Source: REEB76 sp963774895
Lineage (GTDB): Bacteria > Pseudomonadota > Gammaproteobacteria > Natronospirales > REEB76
NCBI GenBank assembly: GCA_963774895.1
Contig: CAVZGN010000003.1
Span: forward strand, 417,422 to 481,421
Length of the DNA stretch: 64,000 nucleotides
Direction of reading: 5' to 3'
Shown here: positions 8,760 through 17,282 of the stretch, one piece after another
Numbering within the stretch: the stretch's first letter is position 1
How the letters are laid out: every line of letters starts with the position of its first letter
Position numbers and translations under genes: made by a program
Notes under the pieces: generated by a model
What the model saw: only the letters and a program-made list of their open reading frames with translations
What the model was told of the DNA's origin: nothing
Databases searched by the model: none

Positions 8760-8778
8760 ACTGAGCGCCGCCGCGCAT
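8743..8778 (-). promoter_or_regulatory. Possible leader mini-ORF overlapping the pabB start
   Basis: After the fabF stop there is AAGGAG four bases before an ATG at 8778, which opens an 11-codon frame (MRGGAQYGYCP) ending in TGA at 8743-8745. This frame overlaps the pabB start at 8759 in another frame. pabB itself has no clear Shine-Dalgarno, so its translation could depend on ribosomes finishing this short frame. This is an inference from spacing only. Confidence 0.25.
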
Positions 8779-8787
8779 GAATCTCCT

Positions 8788-10032
8788 TCAGCTCAGGCGG
8801 CGAAAGACCAGGGTGCCGTTAGTGCCGCCGAAACCGAATGAATTGGACAAGACTGTGTCAATTTTGAGCTGGCGCGCGGTTCCTGGCACGTAATCCAGAT
8901 CGCAACCTTCACCGGGGTGCTCGAGGTTGATGGTCGGCGGCGCCACCTGGTCGCGAATTGCGAGAATACTGAAGATCGCTTCCACGCCACCGGCGGCACC
9001 CAGCAGATGCCCGGTCATGGATTTGGTGGAACTGACGGCAATTTTCTTGGTGTGCTGGCCGAAGGTGCGCTTAATGGCGATGCTTTCACCCTTATCACCC
9101 ACCAGCGTGGAAGTGCCATGGGCATTGATGTATTGCACCTGATCCGTTCTCAGGCCCGCATCCTGCAGGGAATTGACCATGCACAGTCGCGCGCCCTCCC
9201 CGTCTTCGGGTGGCGCGGTTATGTGGTAGGCATCGCCGCTCATGCCGAAACCGATTAACTCTGCATAGATTTTGGCGCCGCGTTTTTTTGCGTGCTCGTA
9301 TTCTTCGAGCACCAGGATGCCGGCGCCTTCACCCAGCACGAAGCCATCCCGATCCTTGTCCCAGGGCCGGCTGGCTTTTTCGGGCGCGTCGTTGCGCGTC
9401 GATAAAGCGCGCGCTGCACAGAAGCCGCCGACACCCAGTGGCGTAGTCGCCATTTCCGCACCACCGGCGATCATCACGTCCGCATCACCGTATTGTATGC
9501 AGCGCATACCCATGCCGATGTTGTGATTGGCGGTCGTACAGGCAGTGACGATGGCGATATTCGGCCCCTTGAATCCATAGATTATGGATAAGTGGCCCGC
9601 GATCATGTTGATAATGCTGGAGGGCACGAAGAATGGCGATATACGCCGGGGACCGCCGGTTTCAATAATCGTGGCATGCGCCTTTTCGATATTGGTAAGG
9701 CCGCCGATACCGGCACCGATGGCCGCACCGATGCGCGCGGCGTTGGCTTCGGTTACCTCGATTCCTGAATCCTTGACCGCCTGGATGGAGGCCGCCACAC
9801 CGTAGTGGATGAACGGATCCATCTTTTTGATGTCTTTGGGTTCGATGTAGTGGGCGGGGTCGAAATTCTTGACTTCCGCTGCGATGCGCGTCGTATAGTT
9901 GCTGGCATCGAAATGGGTTATGGGCCCGACGCCGCTCTTTCCAGCAACGACGGCGTGCCAGGCATCATCCACGGCATTCCCGACCGGGGAGATGATCCCC
10001 AGACCCGTTACCACAACGCGGCGTTTGGTCAC
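8788..10032 (-). CDS. fabF: 3-oxoacyl-[ACP] synthase II (beta-ketoacyl-ACP synthase)
   Basis: 414 residues from a GTG at 10032 with GAGAGG upstream. It elongates acyl-ACP with malonyl-ACP in the cytoplasm. The catalytic Cys sits in ITACTTANHNIG; the two active-site His are in NAHGTST and KSMTGHLLGAAGGVEA, and the last Lys-containing stretch is intact. GFGGTNGTLVFRR at the end is typical. It is separated from acpP by a 101-bp gap carrying a strong hairpin, so it may be expressed at a lower level than acpP. Confidence 0.97.
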   Translation of the reverse strand: MTKRRVVVTGLGIISPVGNAVDDAWHAVVAGKSGVGPITHFDASNYTTRIAAEVKNFDPAHYIEPKDIKKMDPFIHYGVAASIQAVKDSGIEVTEANAARIGAAIGAGIGGLTNIEKAHATIIETGGPRRISPFFVPSSIINMIAGHLSIIYGFKGPNIAIVTACTTANHNIGMGMRCIQYGDADVMIAGGAEMATTPLGVGGFCAARALSTRNDAPEKASRPWDKDRDGFVLGEGAGILVLEEYEHAKKRGAKIYAELIGFGMSGDAYHITAPPEDGEGARLCMVNSLQDAGLRTDQVQYINAHGTSTLVGDKGESIAIKRTFGQHTKKIAVSSTKSMTGHLLGAAGGVEAIFSILAIRDQVAPPTINLEHPGEGCDLDYVPGTARQLKIDTVLSNSFGFGGTNGTLVFRRLS

Positions 10033-10067
10033 AGATCCAATCCTCTCAAATGCATATTCAGGGAGAG

Positions 10068-10111
10068 TATAAGAAAAGATAAGGCCGTTGCCACCTGGCA
10101 GCGGCAACGGC
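10068..10111 (-). terminator. Hairpin terminator/attenuator between acpP and fabF
   Basis: Reading the minus strand after acpP, a perfect 9-bp stem (bases 10103-10111 with 10084-10092) with a 10-base loop is followed by a U-rich stretch (CTTATCTTTTCTT, 10070-10082). This has the form of a partial intrinsic terminator and fits the general need for far more acyl carrier protein than synthase. Confidence 0.55.
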
Positions 10112-10133
10112 TGTGGGCATGCAAATCCGGCAC

Positions 10134-10376
10134 TTAGGCGTTGGGCAGATGTTCCTTGATGTAGTCGACTGCCTGCCCGACTGTGGTGATCTTCTCGGCC
10201 TCTTCGTCAGGAATTTCACACTCAAATTCCTCTTCCAGGGCCATAACCAGTTCGACGGTATCCAGGGAGTCAGCACCCAGATCGTCCACAAAGGAAGCCT
10301 GCAGGGTCACCTGCTCTTCTTTGACGCCCAATTGTTCTACGACGATCTTCTTTACGCGCTCTTCGATGCTACTCAT
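10134..10376 (-). CDS. acpP: Acyl carrier protein
   Basis: 80-residue acidic carrier of growing acyl chains. The phosphopantetheine attachment Ser is in DDLGADSLDTVELVMALEE, the universal ACP motif, and the acidic helices are complete. GGGAGGT stands a good distance before the ATG at 10376. The gene lies between fabG and fabF as usual, with its own upstream gap of 130 bp where a TACAAT -10-like box is seen. Confidence 0.98.
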   Translation of the reverse strand: MSSIEERVKKIVVEQLGVKEEQVTLQASFVDDLGADSLDTVELVMALEEEFECEIPDEEAEKITTVGQAVDYIKEHLPNA

Positions 10377-10445
10377 GATTGATGCGACCTCCCAAAGTGT
10401 ATTTAAGCTGGTCTGGCGGGCTTAACCGGCCTGACTGGGGGCGGT

Positions 10446-10451
10446 ATTGTA
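10446..10451 (-). promoter_or_regulatory. Candidate -10 box upstream of acpP
   Basis: TACAAT on the minus strand about 70 bp before the acpP ATG, in the 130-bp gap after fabG. I see no good -35 at 16-18 bp, so this is weak. An internal promoter for acpP is common in this cluster. Confidence 0.3.
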
Positions 10452-10506
10452 GTGAAATCCGCCCACCGGTGCCACCGCCGCCAACACCCGTAGGTGGTTG
10501 GGTTTA

Positions 10507-11247
10507 TCAGGCCATATACATCCCGCCGTTTACATGCAGGGTTTCACCGGTGATATAGCCGGCAGCCGGCGAGGCCAGGAACACTACCGCTTGGGCGATA
10601 TCTTCCGGTGTGCCCAAGCGCTGCAAAGGAACTTGATTTATCAAGTTCCCGCGTTGCGCTTCGTTGAGGGTGCGTGTCATATCGGTTTCGATGAAACCAG
10701 GTGCGATACTGTTTACGGTGATATTACGGGAGCCGATTTCCCGAGCCAGAGATTTGGTAAATCCAAAAATGCCAGCCTTGGCAGCACAGTAATTGGCTTG
10801 GCCGGGGTTGCCCACCGCTCCGACCACTGAAGAAATATTGATAATGCGCCCGTGGCGGGCTTTCATCATACTCCGCAGGCATGCTTTGGACAGGCGGAAT
10901 ACGGAACTCAGGTCGGTATTGATGACAGCATCCCAATCCTCTTCCTGCATGCGCATCAGCAACGTGTCGCGGGTGATGCCGGCGTTATTGATCAAGATAC
11001 TCACATCCCCGAATTCCGATGCCACCGCCTTTACCAAGCTTTCTACCGAGGCGTTGTTGGCGACATCCAAGATGCGCCCCTGTCCATGGATCTTTTCGAT
11101 CTGTAGATAGGCCGTGATGCGCGTGGCGCCGTCATCGGTCGTGGCGGTACCAATTACCGTGGCACCTGCCTTGCCCAAAGCCAGAGCTATGGCTTTGCCA
11201 ATACCGCGGGTGGCGCCGCTAACCAAGGCGATTTCATTGTCTAACAT
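10507..11247 (-). CDS. fabG: 3-oxoacyl-[ACP] reductase
   Basis: 246-residue short-chain dehydrogenase that reduces beta-ketoacyl-ACP with NADPH. The cofactor loop is SGATRGIGKAIA, with NNAG (ILINNAGITRDTLLMRM), catalytic Ser in IINISSVVG and the Tyr/Lys pair in YCAAKAGIFGF. The FabG C-terminal mark TGETLHVNGGMYMA is present. The ATG overlaps the fabD stop (TAATG), so the two are coupled. Confidence 0.97.
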   Translation of the reverse strand: MLDNEIALVSGATRGIGKAIALALGKAGATVIGTATTDDGATRITAYLQIEKIHGQGRILDVANNASVESLVKAVASEFGDVSILINNAGITRDTLLMRMQEEDWDAVINTDLSSVFRLSKACLRSMMKARHGRIINISSVVGAVGNPGQANYCAAKAGIFGFTKSLAREIGSRNITVNSIAPGFIETDMTRTLNEAQRGNLINQVPLQRLGTPEDIAQAVVFLASPAAGYITGETLHVNGGMYMA

Positions 11248-12191
11248 TACTTGGCCTCGTTAATGAATGCGGCCAGAGCTATATCCAAGCCGGTAGGATC
11301 GTAAACCGCGTAGGTCTCGAGTGATTTATCTATACGTTTGCCCAGGCCTGTCAGTACGCCACCGGGCCCCAGCTCCACCAGCCTGGTTACGCCCTGGCTG
11401 GCTAGTCTATGGATAGTTTCCACCCAGCGTACCGGGCTGTACAGCTGGGCTTTTAGCACCTTACGGATTTCATCGGGTTCCGTATGCGGCGCCACATCAA
11501 TGTTATGGATGACCGGTATAACCGGCCGCTGTAGCGTGACGCCAACCAGCTTGGCAGCGAGTTGTTCTGCGGCGGGCTGCATGAGCGCGCAATGGGAAGG
11601 GACGCTGACTGGCAGTAGGATGACACGCTTGGCGCCGCTGGTTTTGCACAGCTGGCAGGCTCGCTCGACGGCGGTTTTGTGACCGGCGATGACCACTTGT
11701 CCCGGCGCATTGTAATTTGCAGCCGCCACTACCTGGCCGTGGGCTGTTTCCCGACAGGCGGCCTCTACGGCTTCGTCAGCCAGCCCCAAGACTGCCGCCA
11801 TGGCGCCGGTGCCGGCGGGTACGGCCGCCTGCATGGCTTGGCCGCGAAACTCCACCAGTTTTACTGCCTCACCAAAATCCAGCGCTCCGGCGCACACCAG
11901 CGCGGTATATTCACCGAGGCTGTGCCCGGCCATGACGGCCGGGGATCGGCCGCCTCGAGCCTGCCAAACGCGCCACAGGGCAACCCCGGCCGCCAATAAC
12001 GCAGGCTGGGTACACGCAGTGGCATTTAATTTATCAATCGGCCCCTGTTGGGCTACCGCCCACAGATCATAATCTAAATTATTGGATGCCTCTGTAAACG
12101 TTTGTTTTATAGATGGATATAGCTCGTTTAAATTGGCGAGCATGCCCACAGACTGGGATCCCTGGCCGGGAAATACCACGGCAAAAGTCAT
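11247..12191 (-). CDS. fabD: Malonyl-CoA:ACP transacylase
   Basis: 314 residues from the ATG at 12191, chosen because AGGGAG lies 8 bases before it; the ATG at 12197 is too close to that site. It moves malonyl groups from CoA to ACP. Marks are FPGQGSQSVGM, the nucleophile elbow AGHSLGEYTALV, and the catalytic His in VPSHCALM. In most relatives plsX and fabH lie upstream; here a rhombosortase gene and the type II secretion genes are found instead. Confidence 0.96.
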   Translation of the reverse strand: MTFAVVFPGQGSQSVGMLANLNELYPSIKQTFTEASNNLDYDLWAVAQQGPIDKLNATACTQPALLAAGVALWRVWQARGGRSPAVMAGHSLGEYTALVCAGALDFGEAVKLVEFRGQAMQAAVPAGTGAMAAVLGLADEAVEAACRETAHGQVVAAANYNAPGQVVIAGHKTAVERACQLCKTSGAKRVILLPVSVPSHCALMQPAAEQLAAKLVGVTLQRPVIPVIHNIDVAPHTEPDEIRKVLKAQLYSPVRWVETIHRLASQGVTRLVELGPGGVLTGLGKRIDKSLETYAVYDPTGLDIALAAFINEAK

Positions 12192-12217
12192 AGACATGTC
12201 TCCCTGGAAAGGGGCGA

Positions 12218-12841
12218 TTATAGCTGGGACGCCGGTTTGGACTGCCGTTTACAGTAGAGAATGCCTAATCCAAGGACGACACCGGTGACAGCTCCGTAGA
12301 GGTGAGAATCGACCGCTATCGGACCGCCAGTCGTGGCCGCAGACCAGGGCAGCGGCCCTTGTAACTGCTCATAAATCAGTTTCAGGGACAGAAAAATTGC
12401 CAGTATCCACCCTATCCAGTCTATTTGACGCATGAGCAGCATGGCGCCAGCGATCCAAAGGGTATTCAGGGCTCCAGAAATCCCCATGTACCAATGGAGC
12501 TCAGGATCCCCTAAAAATAAACCGATGCCCACACCCACCGACCCCAGTATCACGAGCCATGGACAACGCCATCCGGGTAATACATCTTCCAGCAGCAGGC
12601 ATAGCAGCACGTAGCCTGCCATGTCTTCACCCACATGCCTCCATCCGAGATGGACAAAATTGCCCGTGAAAACCCGCCATAGCTGCCCATGCAAGATCGC
12701 TGATCGGTCATATGCAAGCGCCTGGCGGACCGGGTCACCACCCATCGTCAGCAGCACACACGGCACCACGATGACCAACATCGGCCACCATCGCCTCCAC
12801 TCCCAGCTGGATCTACGTGCTGCGGGTACTGTCATGTGCAA
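12218..12841 (-). CDS. rrtA: Rhombosortase (rhomboid-family intramembrane serine protease)
   Basis: 207-residue multi-pass membrane protein of the rhomboid superfamily, with about six hydrophobic segments. The predicted catalytic Ser is in MGISGALN (residue ~122) and the His in DSHLYGAVTG (residue ~180). HLGWRHVGEDMAGY is the conserved early segment of the short bacterial type. This pattern and the small size fit rhombosortase, which cleaves GlyGly-CTERM tails of proteins exported through type II secretion. That fits its position divergent from the gsp genes, 78 bp apart. No GlyGly-CTERM protein is seen in the window. A general rhomboid protease is the alternative. Confidence 0.8.
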   Translation of the reverse strand: MHMTVPAARRSSWEWRRWWPMLVIVVPCVLLTMGGDPVRQALAYDRSAILHGQLWRVFTGNFVHLGWRHVGEDMAGYVLLCLLLEDVLPGWRCPWLVILGSVGVGIGLFLGDPELHWYMGISGALNTLWIAGAMLLMRQIDWIGWILAIFLSLKLIYEQLQGPLPWSAATTGGPIAVDSHLYGAVTGVVLGLGILYCKRQSKPASQL

Positions 12842-12919
12842 ACGAAATCAATAGGTTGCTGTATCATTAAGATACTTTATTAATCCGAACTGTAACCCAC
12901 AAACACACATATATCAGCC

Positions 12920-13405
12920 ATGCAATTACGCAAAAATCTATCGGGCTTCACCCTCATCGAAGTGATGGTGGTGGTGGTAATCCTTGGAATTCTAGCCTCC
13001 ATCATTGTGCCCAAGATCATGGATAAGCCCGACGAGGCCCGTATCGTCAAGGCCAGACAGGATATTCGTGCTGTCCAATCGGCATTGGAAATGTATAAAC
13101 TCGATAATTATGTCTATCCAACCACTGATCAGGGATTACAGGCATTGGTGCAAAAGCCATCCACTGACCCTGCTCCACCGCATTGGAAGCAATACCTCGA
13201 CCGCATACCCATAGATCCCTGGGATCAACCCTATCAATATCTGAATCCCGGAGTGCATGGCACCATTGATATCTGGTCCTATGGGCCCAACGGCCCTTCA
13301 GGCGGTACCAATACAACAGGCGTTACAACAGGCGTCATCGGTAACTGGAATCTGGATGACAACGGCAATAGCACCTCGGGGTCTGGCGGCAACAGCAGTA
13401 ACTGA
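12920..13405 (+). CDS. gspG: Type II secretion major pseudopilin GspG
   Basis: 161-residue major pseudopilin that polymerises into the periplasmic pseudopilus. The prepilin peptidase site is SG/FTLIEVMVVVVILGILA with Glu at mature position 5, and the GspG core is IVPKIMDKPDEARIVKA, YPTTDQGLQALVQKP and RIPIDPWDQPYQYLNPG. The usual C-terminal calcium loop is unusual: in the region SYGPNGPSGGTNTTGVTTGV before IGNWNL, Asp residues seen in most GspG are replaced by Asn, Gly and Thr, and a Gly/Ser/Asn tail follows. It is the first gene of gspGHIJKLMN here. Confidence 0.95.
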   Translation: MQLRKNLSGFTLIEVMVVVVILGILASIIVPKIMDKPDEARIVKARQDIRAVQSALEMYKLDNYVYPTTDQGLQALVQKPSTDPAPPHWKQYLDRIPIDPWDQPYQYLNPGVHGTIDIWSYGPNGPSGGTNTTGVTTGVIGNWNLDDNGNSTSGSGGNSSN

Positions 13406-13432
13406 GACGACCCGTTCGGCGGGTGTGACACT

Positions 13433-13984
13433 ATGTCATCGCGCACAAAGGGTTTTACCTTAATCGAGATACTAGTGGTGCTGGTCATCATCAGCATCAT
13501 TACTGCCGTTGCAGTACTCTCGCTCGGCTCGCTGGGTGGCAACCCAGCCGCCAAACAAACAGCCGAACAGCTGGCGGATCTGACGGGGCTGGTTTCGCAG
13601 CAGGCGGTGATGCGCGGCCAGCAATATGGGCTGCTGGTAGCGCCACACAGCTATACATTCCTGCTTTATGACGGACAGAACTGGGCGCCTGTCCAAGATG
13701 ATGACCTACTTAGAGCACGACAAGTGGATAGCAGTGTCACCCTTACACTGCAACTGGAAGGTACACCAATCGTATTGCCCACAGACGATCAGCAAACGAG
13801 CGACAGTGATTTGGATACCGGAAAACAAGGATTGAAACCGCAAATCATGCTGCTATCCAGTGGAGAGATAACACAATTCAGGATCACCGTGAGCGCCGAT
13901 GACCAAAGCCTGCCCTATGTAGTGACTGGCGATTTATTACACGGTATCCGTTTGGTGTCTCCGGATACGCATAACGGTTCTTGA
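13433..13984 (+). CDS. gspH: Type II secretion minor pseudopilin GspH
   Basis: 183 residues with prepilin-type leader KG/FTLIEILVVLVIISIIT and the GspH/FimT region (PAAKQTAEQLADLTGLVSQQAVMRG, then QYGLLVAPHSYTFLLYDG). Minor pseudopilins form or support the tip of the T2SS pseudopilus. It starts 27 bp after gspG and precedes gspI by one base. Confidence 0.9.
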   Translation: MSSRTKGFTLIEILVVLVIISIITAVAVLSLGSLGGNPAAKQTAEQLADLTGLVSQQAVMRGQQYGLLVAPHSYTFLLYDGQNWAPVQDDDLLRARQVDSSVTLTLQLEGTPIVLPTDDQQTSDSDLDTGKQGLKPQIMLLSSGEITQFRITVSADDQSLPYVVTGDLLHGIRLVSPDTHNGS

Positions 13985-13985
13985 G

Positions 13986-14423
13986 ATGTGTAGTAAGTCG
14001 ATATACACAGCAGGCGGCTTCACATTGATGGAAGTGCTCATCGCCCTGGCTGTGTTGGCCATAGGCATGATTGCGGTAATAGGCACTGCAGGCACCAGCA
14101 CGCGTCAAGCGGCTGAATTGAAGGATGAAACCTTTGCCCACTGGGTAGCGATGAACGAGCTCACGAGTCTGCGTCTGGCGTCGATCTGGCCGGATGTGGG
14201 TACCCAAAAAGGTAATGCCGATATGGCTGGCCAGCAATGGGATTGGCAGGTAACCATCAGCACCACGTCTGATCCGGATCTGCTGCGCGCAGATATCGAT
14301 GTAAGCAATTCACTGGCTCCGGACACGGTGGTCAGCAGCCTTACGGGTTTCATTGGTCGGCCCCAGCAACCAGCGGTTAATGGGTCGCAATCACCAGTCA
14401 ATAATTCTCCTGCGCCGCCATGA
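13986..14423 (+). CDS. gspI: Type II secretion minor pseudopilin GspI
   Basis: 145 residues. The leader is GG/FTLMEVLIALAVLAIG, and the following QAAELKDETFAHWVAMNELTSLRL is the typical GspI helix (N-E-x-x-x-L/R pattern). It caps the pseudopilus together with J and K. The C terminus has a Pro/Asn/Ser-rich extension (QQPAVNGSQSPVNNSPAPP) beyond the usual end. It overlaps gspJ by four bases. Confidence 0.9.
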   Translation: MCSKSIYTAGGFTLMEVLIALAVLAIGMIAVIGTAGTSTRQAAELKDETFAHWVAMNELTSLRLASIWPDVGTQKGNADMAGQQWDWQVTISTTSDPDLLRADIDVSNSLAPDTVVSSLTGFIGRPQQPAVNGSQSPVNNSPAPP

Positions 14424-15034
14424 AGTATCGTACCCAGGGTTTTACCTTGATTGAGTTGCTGGTGGCTGTGGCCATTTTTGCGGTCATCGCAGCCCTGGCA
14501 TATGGCGGTCTCGATAGTGTCATCCGTCAACGCGAACAAACCTCGTCAGTCATGAACAGGCTGCGCATCGTGCAACAGGCGTTTGCCATAATGGCGCGCG
14601 ATTTTAGCCAGCTTGAACCACGGCCAGTACGCGATCCCCTGGGCGAAACTCCATTGGCAGCATTCTTAAGCACACCCCAGAACCTGCCACCGGTATCTTT
14701 CACCCGTGGTGGCTGGAGTAATCCCCTGGCCGATGTTCGCAGTACTGAGGAGCGCATTGCGTATCAATTGGACGATGACAAACTGGTGCGGCTATCCTGG
14801 CCCGAGTTGGATAATCCAGCCCAGGCGCCGCCAACCAAACAGGAACTGCTGACTGAAGTATCCGCATTTGATTTGCAATTCATGGACAGCAGCGGTCAAT
14901 GGCAAACGCAATGGCCGCCGTTGAATGCAGATACCAATAACTATCTTGCACAAGTGCCACAGGCAGTGGAGATCAGTGTCACTCTGAAGGACTGGGGGCG
15001 CATCACCCGTATCATCGAAGTGGCGACCCAGTGA
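14420..15034 (+). CDS. gspJ: Type II secretion minor pseudopilin GspJ
   Basis: 204 residues with leader QG/FTLIELLVAVAIFAVIAA, then the GspJ body (FAIMARDFSQLEPRPVRDP, FTRGGWSNP, DSSGQWQTQWPP). The stop overlaps the gspK start. The family member forms the I-J-K tip complex. Confidence 0.93.
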   Translation: MKYRTQGFTLIELLVAVAIFAVIAALAYGGLDSVIRQREQTSSVMNRLRIVQQAFAIMARDFSQLEPRPVRDPLGETPLAAFLSTPQNLPPVSFTRGGWSNPLADVRSTEERIAYQLDDDKLVRLSWPELDNPAQAPPTKQELLTEVSAFDLQFMDSSGQWQTQWPPLNADTNNYLAQVPQAVEISVTLKDWGRITRIIEVATQ

Positions 15035-16050
15035 TGCCAACTCGATTGAATTTGAAGAGGGCCGGACGGGAGCGCGGCGTTGCATTATTGATCGCGATGG
15101 TGGTTCTGGCGATTGCCGCTACCCTGTCCACCGCTATGATCTGGGACCGTGAACTGGATGTGCGGCGTTTCGCCAATATCAAACAGGGCGACCAGGCGTT
15201 GGAGTTTGCACTCGGTGCCGAGGCCTGGGCCGAGCAGATATTGCGACGCGATTACCAATCCAATCCAAACAATACCAATCTCAATCAGGATTGGGCCATG
15301 CAGCTGCCTGCATTGCCGGTCGAGGGCGGCTCGATCACTGGACACTTGGAGGATCTGCAAGGTCTGTTCAACGTCAATAATTTGGCCAGCAGCAATGCCG
15401 CGCAGGCTAACGCGGCACTGGCGCAGTTCCAGCGCTTGCTCGTCGGGCTCAATCTGGATCCTGAGATTGCCAATGCCGTGCGCGATTGGGTCAATGCAGA
15501 CGATCAACCCACACAGCCAGGTGGCGCCAAGGACGAGTTTTATTCACAACTGGCCCCACCTTACCTCACTGCGGAACAGCCCATGACCAGTATCAGTGAG
15601 CTGCTGTTGGTGAAAGGCATTACGCCGCAAGTGTATGCCGCACTCCTACCTTATGTTTGCGCCCTGCCGATGCTGGCTCCCGGATCACAACCGGGTACGT
15701 CGATGATACCGACGTCAATTAATATCAACACTGCCTCTGCTGCAGTGATTGCCTCGCTTAACGCTGGTATCAGTTTAGAAACTGCTCAAGCAGCACTGCA
15801 ATCACGTATCCAGTCACCGTACCAATCGACGCAGCAATTGCAGCAGCTATTGAACGCGACCGTAAGCTGCGTCGGCAACAATAATTGCAACAACAATGCA
15901 CCGTTGCCTGCTATTACGCTAACCAGCAGTTATTTCCGGCTAAGCGCCCAAGTGAAGATTGGCAGTACCCAGATCACACTGTACAGTCTGTTATTCCGTA
16001 CATCGAATGGCGCCACTATCGCTATACGACGCACTTTTGGAACATTGTGA
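15034..16050 (+). CDS. gspK: Type II secretion minor pseudopilin GspK
   Basis: 338 residues from the ATG at 15034; an in-frame GTG at 15031 is an alternative. It is the large tip pseudopilin with leader ERG/VALLIAMVVLAIAATL, which has no Glu at position 5, as expected of GspK. Next come AEAWAEQILRRD, EDLQGLFNVNNL, the helix-hairpin-helix-like saddle (NAVRDWVNADDQP) and INTASAAVIASL. A Cys/Asn-rich loop (SCVGNNNCNNNAP) lies near the end and could form a disulfide. Its stop overlaps gspL by one base. Confidence 0.93.
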   Translation: MPTRLNLKRAGRERGVALLIAMVVLAIAATLSTAMIWDRELDVRRFANIKQGDQALEFALGAEAWAEQILRRDYQSNPNNTNLNQDWAMQLPALPVEGGSITGHLEDLQGLFNVNNLASSNAAQANAALAQFQRLLVGLNLDPEIANAVRDWVNADDQPTQPGGAKDEFYSQLAPPYLTAEQPMTSISELLLVKGITPQVYAALLPYVCALPMLAPGSQPGTSMIPTSININTASAAVIASLNAGISLETAQAALQSRIQSPYQSTQQLQQLLNATVSCVGNNNCNNNAPLPAITLTSSYFRLSAQVKIGSTQITLYSLLFRTSNGATIAIRRTFGTL

Positions 16051-17282
16051 TGAGCGAAACACTATTGCTGCGAATGCCGGATGCTGATCAGCCGGCAAGC
16101 TGGCTGGTAGTCGATGCTTTTGGCAATCGCATGGGCCAGATTCAGAACGGCTCACTCACTGACGCCGCGGCAGTTGCCAATGGCCGGCATTTGCGTGTGT
16201 GTGTGCCAGGCTCAGATGTGATGCTGTTACATGCAGATATCCCCAGCAATAACGCGCAGAAAATATTGCAGGCAGTGCCCTATGCTTTAGAGGACAAGCT
16301 CGCTGAGGATGTGGATACCTTGCACTTTGCAGTAGGCACACGGGATACCCGTGGTTATCCAGTCGCGGTCGTATCCCGTTGGCATATACAGCAATGGTTG
16401 AGCCAACTTTCAGCCGCTGGCTTATCGGCTGCAGAGTTGATTCCCGATATGCTGGCGCTCCCGGTGCGCGAACATACCATGGTTTTAGTGCCTGATGACC
16501 GACAGATTCTGGTACGTTTCCCAGACGCTACAGGAATCACCGTTGAAACCTCATTAATGCCACTCATGATACGACGTCATCTGTCTGACCTGCCAGCATC
16601 TGTGAATTGCACACATGCTCTGGTGTACGCAACCGAAGAAACAATTTCACCAGAAATCCATGACATGCTTGCGTCACTAAAACTGGAAATCGCATATCGC
16701 CCCTTGAATGGTGGAGCGATAGCACTCATGGCGTCAGATACACGGAGCTCTGGCTCCATAAACCTATTGCAAGGGGAGTTCGGACAACGCGGTGCAGTCA
16801 AATTACATTGGCAGCGCTGGCGCTTAGCAGCAACACTTCTAGCTACGGTGTGTTTGCTGTTGATCGCACAACAGCTGGTGAGTGAATTCAAGCTCCAGCA
16901 TGAGGCAGCCGACTTGAATGCCCAAGTCGCGGCTTTGTTCCATCAAACGCTGCCCAATGCGACACACATGGTTGATCCCGAGATCCAAATGAAACAACGC
17001 CTGACACAATTAACAGGTGGCGGGACAACCTCTGCGGGTCTCTTAACTCTGCTAGCGAGCGTTGGTCCTGCACTGCAGGCACAAAATGGCGTACAACTCC
17101 AGAGTATGAGTTACCACGATGGGAACCTTCAACTTCAAGTACAAGCTGGCAGTATCGATGCGCTCAACAACTTAAAAAGTATGCTGGCACAGAATTCTTC
17201 TCTGCATGTGGAGATGGATTCACTGAATAGCAGCTCCGGTACTACTACCGGGCGTCTGACGATAAGCGGTGACGGCGGATGA
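16050..17282 (+). CDS. gspL: Type II secretion inner-membrane protein GspL
   Basis: 410 residues from the ATG at 16050, which overlaps the gspK stop (TGATG). The cytoplasmic N-terminal part is the actin-like domain that recruits the ATPase GspE (VVDAFGNRMGQ, VPYALEDKLAEDVDTLHFA, LIPDMLALPV). One membrane helix (RLAATLLATVCLLLIAQQLV) follows, then a periplasmic ferredoxin-like domain that pairs with GspM. GspE itself is not encoded here. Confidence 0.92.
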   Translation: MSETLLLRMPDADQPASWLVVDAFGNRMGQIQNGSLTDAAAVANGRHLRVCVPGSDVMLLHADIPSNNAQKILQAVPYALEDKLAEDVDTLHFAVGTRDTRGYPVAVVSRWHIQQWLSQLSAAGLSAAELIPDMLALPVREHTMVLVPDDRQILVRFPDATGITVETSLMPLMIRRHLSDLPASVNCTHALVYATEETISPEIHDMLASLKLEIAYRPLNGGAIALMASDTRSSGSINLLQGEFGQRGAVKLHWQRWRLAATLLATVCLLLIAQQLVSEFKLQHEAADLNAQVAALFHQTLPNATHMVDPEIQMKQRLTQLTGGGTTSAGLLTLLASVGPALQAQNGVQLQSMSYHDGNLQLQVQAGSIDALNNLKSMLAQNSSLHVEMDSLNSSSGTTTGRLTISGDGG

